Below, piece after piece: positions 15,411-20,493 of a stretch of DNA of 20,493 bases. The stretch is from NCBI GenBank assembly GCA_905236365.1, contig CAJOPP010000165.1:1-20493 (forward strand). Direction: 5' to 3'. A program made the position numbers and the translations under genes. Within the stretch, counting starts at the first letter, position 1. Each line of letters opens with the position of its first letter. Source of the DNA: an uncultured Lachnospiraceae bacterium (GTDB lineage Bacteria > Bacillota > Clostridia > Lachnospirales > Lachnospiraceae). The notes under the pieces are model-generated. The model searched no databases, had not been told where the DNA came from, and worked only from the letters and a program-made list of their open reading frames with translations.

Positions 15411-16196
15411 ATGAAAAATGCAGTCATAATTAAAGGAAACCGATATGGTATTTCTGTTGTGTTGAATGAAGATGTGGAATTTTCACAACTGCTTGCAGAA
15501 TTGGAGACGCGTCTTGAAAAAGCAGAACCCTTTTTTGATAGTGAGCGACAGTTAGCTGTTACTTTCGAAGGGAGAAGTTTAACAAATGATGAATTAGATC
15601 AGATTCTTTCCGTTATAAAAAATAATTCAAAACTGAATATTCAATATGTTATGGATGATAATAGCGAATTAGAAACCACTTTTTTTGATATTATACAAGC
15701 AGCTAAAACACAGGAAATAGAAGAAGAGGAAATAGAAGAGGAAATTGCAGCTCCTTTAGAATCTTCAACACAGGAACATACTTATGCACCTGTTAAAGAA
15801 GAACGTCCGATATCAAGGGAAGCCGATACTTCATCCGAACATAATGGTCTTTTTTATAAAGGGACCTTGCGTTCCGGTCAGACATTGGAAGCAAAAGATT
15901 CTTTAGTCATAATCGGAGATGTTAATCCAGGTGCAAAAGTAATTGCCGGTGGCAACATTGTAATTATTGGTGATTTAAAGGGAAGCGTTATTGCAGGGGC
16001 AAATGGAAATCCTCACGCATTCGTTATGGCATTGTCTATGAACCCTATACAGATTCAGATTTCCGACATTATTTCAAGGAGTCCGGATGTCAGAGAAAAA
16101 AAACAAAAAGGGGATGCCAAAATTGCAACCATTGTCAATGAGCAGATTTGTATAGAGTCTATCTCAAAGGCAGCAATTCAGGATATTGATTTGTAA
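15411..16196 (+). CDS. minC: Septum site-determining protein MinC
   Basis: MinC inhibits FtsZ polymerisation away from mid-cell when recruited by MinD. The 261-residue protein has an N-terminal FtsZ-binding domain (about 1-105). A very acidic linker with repeated Glu-Glu-Ile lies around residues 102-115 and continues as a polar stretch. The C-terminal right-handed beta-helix (about 145-225) shows LRSGQTLEAKDSLVIIGD, PGAKVIAGGNIVIIG and LKGSVIAGANGN, the usual MinC glycine and valine pattern. GAGG lies 8 bases before the ATG. minD follows after 96 bp; together with minE it completes the oscillating system. Confidence 0.94.
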   Translation: MKNAVIIKGNRYGISVVLNEDVEFSQLLAELETRLEKAEPFFDSERQLAVTFEGRSLTNDELDQILSVIKNNSKLNIQYVMDDNSELETTFFDIIQAAKTQEIEEEEIEEEIAAPLESSTQEHTYAPVKEERPISREADTSSEHNGLFYKGTLRSGQTLEAKDSLVIIGDVNPGAKVIAGGNIVIIGDLKGSVIAGANGNPHAFVMALSMNPIQIQISDIISRSPDVREKKQKGDAKIATIVNEQICIESISKAAIQDIDL

Positions 16197-16292
16197 TGAT
16201 AAAAATGTGCATTTCATTTATTTGCAAAATTTATAGCAGAAAATTACACGGAGACATAGTCAACGTGAAAAACAGTTAATGGAGGATAAAAA

Positions 16293-17084
16293 ATGAGTGA
16301 AGTAATTGTAATAACATCTGGAAAAGGTGGTGTCGGAAAGACAACCACAACTGCCAATGTAGGAACAGGACTTGCAAAATTAAATAAAAAGGTCGTCTTG
16401 ATTGATACGGATATCGGCTTACGTAATCTGGATGTAGTCATGGGATTAGAAAATCGGATTGTATATAATCTTGTTGATGTAGTAGAGGGTAATTGCCGTT
16501 ACAAACAGGCTTTAATTAAGGATAAAACTTATCCAAACCTGTTTCTTTTGCCATCTGCCCAGACAAAAGATAAAACCTCAGTTACCCCGGAACAAATGAA
16601 AAAGCTTGTTGCAGAATTAAAGAAAGAATTTGATTATATTTTATTAGATTGTCCTGCCGGAATTGAACAGGGATTTAAAAATGCCATTGCAGCAGCAGAC
16701 AGAGCCTTGATTGTTACTACACCGGAGGTTTCGGCTATCCGTGATGCAGATCGTATTATCGGATTATTAGAAGCAAATGATATTAAAAAAATTGACCTGA
16801 TCGTAAACCGGATTCGCATGGATATGGTCAAGCGTGGAGAAATGATGTCAATTGAAGACGTTGTCGAGATTCTAGCTGTTGATTTGATCGGTGCTGTACC
16901 GGATGATGAAAACATTGTTATTTCCACAAATCAGGGACAACCTTTGGTAGGCGATAATTCTCTGGCTGGAAAAGCTTATTACAATATTTGCAAGAGGGTA
17001 TTGGGCGAGGAAGTGGAATTTCTGGATTTGAATGATTCCAGCTTGTTTAAGAAGTTATCCAAATTGTTTAAGAAATCGAACTAA
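16293..17084 (+). CDS. minD: Septum site-determining ATPase MinD
   Basis: A ParA/MinD-family ATPase that binds the membrane in its ATP form and recruits MinC. The deviant Walker A GKGGVGKTT is at residues 10-18, followed by VVLIDTDIGLRNLDVVMGLE, and DYILLDCPAGIEQGF is the Walker B region. The C-terminal 15 residues, with LFKKLSKLFKK, form the amphipathic membrane-targeting helix. At 263 residues it has the normal length. GGAGG lies 7 bases before the ATG. minE begins 21 bp downstream. Confidence 0.97.
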   Translation: MSEVIVITSGKGGVGKTTTTANVGTGLAKLNKKVVLIDTDIGLRNLDVVMGLENRIVYNLVDVVEGNCRYKQALIKDKTYPNLFLLPSAQTKDKTSVTPEQMKKLVAELKKEFDYILLDCPAGIEQGFKNAIAAADRALIVTTPEVSAIRDADRIIGLLEANDIKKIDLIVNRIRMDMVKRGEMMSIEDVVEILAVDLIGAVPDDENIVISTNQGQPLVGDNSLAGKAYYNICKRVLGEEVEFLDLNDSSLFKKLSKLFKKSN

Positions 17085-17105
17085 AGAGATTGGAGCGAAT
17101 ATATT

Positions 17106-17387
17106 ATGGGTTTATTTGATGTTTTTAATAAAAAGAAATCTTCCGGAGATTATGCAAAAGATCGTCTGAAATTATTACTGGTATCCGATCGTGCGAATTG
17201 TTCTCCGGATGTTATGGAACAGATCAAAAATGATATTATTGAGGTAATATCCAGATATATGGAAATTGACGCACAAGGTTTGGATATTCAGATTACGCAG
17301 ACAGAATCCGAAGGCGGACACGGAAGTGTACCTGCACTTTATGCAAATATTCCAATCAAAGATCTCAAATCCAAATCCGTTAAATAA
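17106..17387 (+). CDS. minE: Cell division topological specificity factor MinE
   Basis: MinE stimulates MinD ATPase and removes MinCD from mid-cell. The 93-residue protein starts with a short amphipathic segment (GLFDVF), followed by the anti-MinCD region AKDRLKLLLVSDRANCSP and the topological domain with DIIEVISRYMEID. Length and order match the family. GGAG lies 10 bases before the ATG. The presence of MinE indicates an oscillating Min system rather than the DivIVA-anchored type of Bacillus. Confidence 0.95.
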   Translation: MGLFDVFNKKKSSGDYAKDRLKLLLVSDRANCSPDVMEQIKNDIIEVISRYMEIDAQGLDIQITQTESEGGHGSVPALYANIPIKDLKSKSVK

Positions 17388-17409
17388 CAGAAATTTTTTA
17401 GGTGACATT

Positions 17410-18519
17410 ATGTTTGATGATTATCATTTACGCAATTACAACTTCAAATTACTAATATTGGTTCTGATTGCATGCATTTTCGGTACCTTGATGATTAACA
17501 GTGCTGACAGTTCCTACTTCAAAAAACAATGTATCGGACTTGTAATTTGTTTGATGGGAATGATTGTATTGTCGTTAATCAGTTATAAATTTATCCGTAA
17601 GTTCCATTGGATTTTGTATGGAGTAAATATTGTATTATTACTGGCGGTACTGATAGTTGGTACGAACGCAAATGGTGCAACCAGATGGTTAGGTTCACAG
17701 GATGTTATTACTATTCAGCCGTCAGAATTTTCAAAAATATTTTTGATTATTTGTGCCGCAAATTATCTGTCCGAGCATATGGACTCCATTAATACCTTTA
17801 AGACATTGACAGGATATGTACTTCTTGCTGTGATTCCTTTAGTGTTGATTGCTATGCAGCCGGATCTTTCCACGACGATTGATATTTTTATTATTTTATT
17901 TTCAATGTTATTTGTTGCCGGACTTAGCTATAAGATCATAGGAGTCGGACTCCTTTGCATGATTCCTTTGATAGGGAGTTTTCTCTGGTATATTAAGCTT
18001 CCTGATCCTCCTTTTTTACAAGGGTATCAGCTTAATCGAATTTTGGCTTATCTATATCCGGAAGATTATACATCTACAACCAGATACCAGCAGGATAATT
18101 CTGTTATGGCAATCGGTTCAGGACAGCTTTTTGGTAAAGGACTTAATAATTCCACTTTGGCAACTGTAAAAGACGCTAATTTAATATCAGAACAGCAAAC
18201 GGATTTTATTTTTTCGGTTGTTGGAGAAGAATTAGGTTTTGTAGGAAGTATACTTATTATTGTCATTTTAGGGTTAATTGTGGTACAATGTATAAGAACA
18301 GCCCGAAAAGCAAGTGATCATATGGGGATGTTTATTGCTACAGGAGTTGCAACCTTAATTGGATTTCAAACATTTATAAATATCGGTGTGGCAACCGCTT
18401 TATTACCCAATACAGGAATACCACTTCCGTTTATTAGTTACGGATTATCTTCTTTGGTATGTTGCTGTGCTGCAATGGGTTTAGTAATGAATGTTTCATT
18501 ACAACGTAGAAAATATTAG
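17410..18519 (+). CDS. rodA: SEDS peptidoglycan glycosyltransferase RodA
   Basis: Polymerises lipid II into glycan strands with PBP2 during elongation. I chose ATG 17410 (369 residues) because AGGTGA lies just upstream and the protein then begins with a short cytoplasmic end and a first membrane helix; the frame is open further upstream only because it overlaps minE. About ten membrane helices are visible. Family blocks are IQPSEFSKIFLI, MQPDLSTTIDIF, QTDFIFSVVGEELGFVG (Asp265 corresponds to the catalytic aspartate of SEDS proteins) and LPNTGIPLPFISYGLSSLV. FtsW is a close relative, but the context with mreCD, PBP2 and the min genes favours RodA. Confidence 0.9.
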   Translation: MFDDYHLRNYNFKLLILVLIACIFGTLMINSADSSYFKKQCIGLVICLMGMIVLSLISYKFIRKFHWILYGVNIVLLLAVLIVGTNANGATRWLGSQDVITIQPSEFSKIFLIICAANYLSEHMDSINTFKTLTGYVLLAVIPLVLIAMQPDLSTTIDIFIILFSMLFVAGLSYKIIGVGLLCMIPLIGSFLWYIKLPDPPFLQGYQLNRILAYLYPEDYTSTTRYQQDNSVMAIGSGQLFGKGLNNSTLATVKDANLISEQQTDFIFSVVGEELGFVGSILIIVILGLIVVQCIRTARKASDHMGMFIATGVATLIGFQTFINIGVATALLPNTGIPLPFISYGLSSLVCCCAAMGLVMNVSLQRRKY

Positions 18520-18536
18520 ATTTGGAGGGGCTTATC

Positions 18537-18932
18537 ATGAATATTGGATTAATTGCACATGATGCAAAGAAAAAATTGATGCAGAATTTTTGTATCGCAT
18601 ACAGAGGCATATTAAGTAAACATGATTTATATGCAACCGGAACGACAGGACGGTTAATTGAAGAAGTTACAAATCTGTCTGTACACAAGTACCTTGCCGG
18701 TCATTTAGGTGGCGAGCAACAGTTAGGTTCAGAAATTGAGCATAATGATATTGATATGGTTATTTTTTTACGAGATCCTCAAAATCCGAAGTCTCACGAA
18801 CCGGATATCAATAATATTTTTACATTATGCGATGTTCACAATATTCCTTTGGCAACGAATTTGGCAACAGCTGAATTATTGATCAAAGCATTAGATCGAG
18901 GAGATTTAGATTGGCGTGAAATGTTTAAATAA
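18537..18932 (+). CDS. mgsA: Methylglyoxal synthase with Glu at the usual catalytic Asp
   Basis: Converts dihydroxyacetone phosphate to methylglyoxal and phosphate, a bypass of lower glycolysis. ATG 18537 (131 residues) has GGAGGGG 6 bases upstream. Family motifs are IAHDAKK (His8, Asp9), LYATGTTGRLI, HEPD and PLATNLATAELLIKALDRGDLDW. In Escherichia coli the catalytic base is Asp71 in GPMGGDQQVG; here the segment reads GHLGGEQQLG, so the base is Glu60 and the usual Pro is His. The second catalytic Asp (HEPD) is kept. Activity may be reduced or altered. The 3' end overlaps the next gene by 17 bp. Its place behind rodA is common in Clostridia, but the functional link is unclear. Confidence 0.92.
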   Translation: MNIGLIAHDAKKKLMQNFCIAYRGILSKHDLYATGTTGRLIEEVTNLSVHKYLAGHLGGEQQLGSEIEHNDIDMVIFLRDPQNPKSHEPDINNIFTLCDVHNIPLATNLATAELLIKALDRGDLDWREMFK

Positions 18933-19893
18933 AATAATTGGTTTTTGCATGGTGTTTTTACTTTCGATTTCCATGTTATCTGGTTGCAATGGTCAAAGTT
19001 ATCAGATAGAACAACCTTTACACATTGGCTCTTTTGTTAATTTGCCAATTGTCAGACCATCCGGTCTGGCTTCTGAAAATGTAGTGATACCATATGATGC
19101 TTATATTTTTGATGATGCCGATTCTGAATATGAAGCAGGACTTTTAATCAACCAGACTAGAAATACAGTTGTTACTGCCGTTAATCCCCACAAGAAGATT
19201 TATCCGGCAAGCATGACTAAGATTCTGACTGCAATAGTAGTAATGGAAGCAATTGAAAATGGTCAGATTGCACTAACGGATACCGTTCTGGTTCAAAGAA
19301 AAATTGAATTTAATGAAGAAAATGTTACAGCATTGGGATTAGAACCCGGTGATTATATAACGGTGAATGAGTTATTACATGGCTTATTGATTACATCATA
19401 TAACGATTGTGCTATCGTTCTTGCTCGTTATGTATCCGGATCAATAAGTGCGTTTGTAGACCTCATGAATGCAAAAGCGACTGAACTTGGAGCTACTAAT
19501 TCTCACTTTGTTAATCCTCATGGATTGCATGATAATAATCATTATACAACACCGTATGATTTATATTTAATTTTTAAAGAATTTTTGTCAAAGAATACTT
19601 TGGTTCAAATTGATAAAGAAACAGACTATGTACTAACTTTGTATAGAGATGACGAGAAGATTCAAACAAATCTTGTCTCTACAAATGGTTTTTTGTCCAA
19701 ATCATTTGATATACCGACCGGCTATCAGATTACCGGATGGAAAACCGGCACTACAGACCGGGCAGGTAGTTGTATTATTTTAGAATTCATAAAAGAGGAT
19801 ACAAAAGAAGAATACATCTGCTTGATTTCAAATGCCAAAGACAAAGAAATTTTATACCAAAACGTAGAAGATATGCTAAAAGAAATATACTAA
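18916..19893 (+). CDS. Lipoprotein-type serine D-Ala-D-Ala carboxypeptidase (peptidase S11)
   Basis: Removes the terminal D-Ala from peptidoglycan stem peptides outside the cell. The GTG start at 18916 lies inside the end of mgsA; AGGAG lies 12 bases upstream, and this start gives a proper signal peptide with Lys residues, a hydrophobic core and the lipobox LSGC (lipidated Cys24). ATG 18949 would lose the positive N-terminus. Catalytic motifs are complete: SxxK with Ser99 and Lys102 (ASMTK), SxN at 161-163 (SYN) and KTG at 276-278. At 325 residues it lacks the C-terminal domain and membrane helix of PBP5-type enzymes, so lipid anchoring probably replaces them. Context suggests a role in wall maturation with PBP2 and RodA. 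Confidence 0.9.
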   Translation: MKCLNKIIGFCMVFLLSISMLSGCNGQSYQIEQPLHIGSFVNLPIVRPSGLASENVVIPYDAYIFDDADSEYEAGLLINQTRNTVVTAVNPHKKIYPASMTKILTAIVVMEAIENGQIALTDTVLVQRKIEFNEENVTALGLEPGDYITVNELLHGLLITSYNDCAIVLARYVSGSISAFVDLMNAKATELGATNSHFVNPHGLHDNNHYTTPYDLYLIFKEFLSKNTLVQIDKETDYVLTLYRDDEKIQTNLVSTNGFLSKSFDIPTGYQITGWKTGTTDRAGSCIILEFIKEDTKEEYICLISNAKDKEILYQNVEDMLKEIY

Positions 19894-19909
19894 TTTAGGA
19901 GGAACGCAA

Positions 19910-20332
19910 ATGATTGAATTAATCGTAGGTGAAAAAGGAAAAGGTAAGACAAAAATGCTTATGGCAAAGGCGAATAACGATATTAAGGTTACCGGTGGAA
20001 ATATTGTTTATCTTGATATCAACAACAAACATATGTATGAATTAAGTAATCGTGTGCGTTTAATTAACATTCCTGAGTACAATATTCATTCTGCCGAGAT
20101 GTTTTTGGGTTTTATTTATGGTATTGCTTCACAAAACTACGATCTGGATCGATTATTTTTGGATAATTTTATGTCTATTTCCTGCATCGAGACCGTCGAG
20201 GAAGCTGATGCGTTAATAAAAGAACTTTCTATCATTTCTGAGAAATTTGAAATTGATTTTATTATAGGAATCTCAAAAAGAAAAGAAGATTTGACACCAT
20301 ATCTTCAGGATTTTGTTACAATTGCATTATAA
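19910..20332 (+). CDS. Small P-loop NTPase-like protein of unknown function
   Basis: A 140-residue cytoplasmic protein. The Walker A motif GEKGKGKT is at residues 7-14 and a Walker B-like DLDRLFLDN lies near residues 78-86. A Ser-Lys-Arg-Lys cluster near the end could be a sensor or binding region. Similar small proteins in Lachnospiraceae are sometimes labelled as PilT-like or ATP-binding; no pilus genes are nearby and I would not use that name. AGGAGG lies 7 bases before the ATG, 16 bp after the carboxypeptidase gene. It is the last gene of the cluster, just before a strong terminator. Confidence 0.8.
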   Translation: MIELIVGEKGKGKTKMLMAKANNDIKVTGGNIVYLDINNKHMYELSNRVRLINIPEYNIHSAEMFLGFIYGIASQNYDLDRLFLDNFMSISCIETVEEADALIKELSIISEKFEIDFIIGISKRKEDLTPYLQDFVTIAL

Positions 20333-20358
20333 ACTCATTTTATGAATACAACAATGTC

Positions 20359-20394
20359 AGCCATAAAGGAAATTCATTCCTTTATGGCTTTTTT
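20359..20394 (+). terminator. Strong intrinsic terminator of the shape/division cluster
   Basis: AGCCATAAAGGAA (20359-20371) and its exact reverse complement (20377-20389) form a 13-bp stem with a 5-base loop, followed by a T run (20389-20394). It lies 27 bases after the last gene. The remaining 99 bases of the window (20395-20493) hold no feature I can support. Confidence 0.93.
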
Positions 20395-20493
20395 GGTGCG
20401 CCTTACTGCGTATGTTTCCATAAGTGACGAACCACAGAAAAAATGCTTTGATTCTTCATGGAACTAATTAAATTTCATGTTTCATCCGATCAT

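Noticed and set aside
16197..16292. Possible promoter between minC and minD
   Set aside because: TTGCAA near 16225 has only a poor -10 match (TACACG); the gap is AT-rich and gives no other signal.
20403..20459. 18-codon minus-strand frame after the terminator
   Set aside because: Too short to judge, no ribosome binding site, and it cannot be extended beyond in-frame stops.

Overview
The window looks like chromosomal DNA of an AT-rich Firmicute of class Clostridia, most likely a member of the Lachnospiraceae. This rests on the gene order mreC-mreD-mrdA-minC-minD-minE-rodA-mgsA, on two small proteins that resemble families seen mainly in gut Lachnospiraceae (DUF3877-like and DUF4317-like), and on Gram-positive style ribosome binding sites. 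All confident genes are on the plus strand. No tRNA, rRNA, CRISPR array, insertion sequence or phage gene was seen.

Region 1 (1-1447): the 3' part of mutS (mismatch recognition ATPase), followed closely by a DUF3877-like gene of unknown role.

Region 2 (1448-6130): an accessory segment that separates mutS from mutL. It starts with about 635 bp without a gene, of which roughly 1534-1946 is GC-richer and full of inverted repeats. A good sigma-A type promoter follows, then a detached signal-peptide start, then a large protein that has lost its secretion signal. That protein has a CBM2-like piece, calcium-binding thrombospondin type-3 repeats and a lysine-rich C-terminal part. Its stop codon overlaps the start of an acidic lipoprotein gene built from two related repeats. 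A 259-bp piece spanning the end of the large gene and the start of the lipoprotein gene is duplicated 1,090 bp downstream, leaving a truncated second lipoprotein. A third, short copy of the large gene's 3' end lies just before mutL. A DUF4317-like gene sits between copies two and three. The arrangement resembles the tip-plus-immunity cassettes of polymorphic toxin loci, but this is inference: no known toxin fold was recognised.

Region 3 (6131-10608): mutL (endonuclease-type), miaA (tRNA isopentenyltransferase) and a PLP enzyme of the YnbB / aluminium-resistance family.

Region 4 (10736-20394): a cell-shape and division gene cluster. A promoter precedes mreC, mreD and mrdA (elongation scaffold and PBP2). 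A second likely promoter precedes minC, minD and minE (septum placement), followed by rodA (SEDS glycosyltransferase). Then come mgsA (methylglyoxal synthase with Glu in place of the usual catalytic Asp), a lipoprotein-type D,D-carboxypeptidase and a small P-loop protein. A strong intrinsic terminator closes the cluster. mreB is not in the window. RodA polymerises glycan and PBP2 cross-links it, MreC/MreD organise them, the carboxypeptidase trims stem peptides, and MinCDE restricts the division site.
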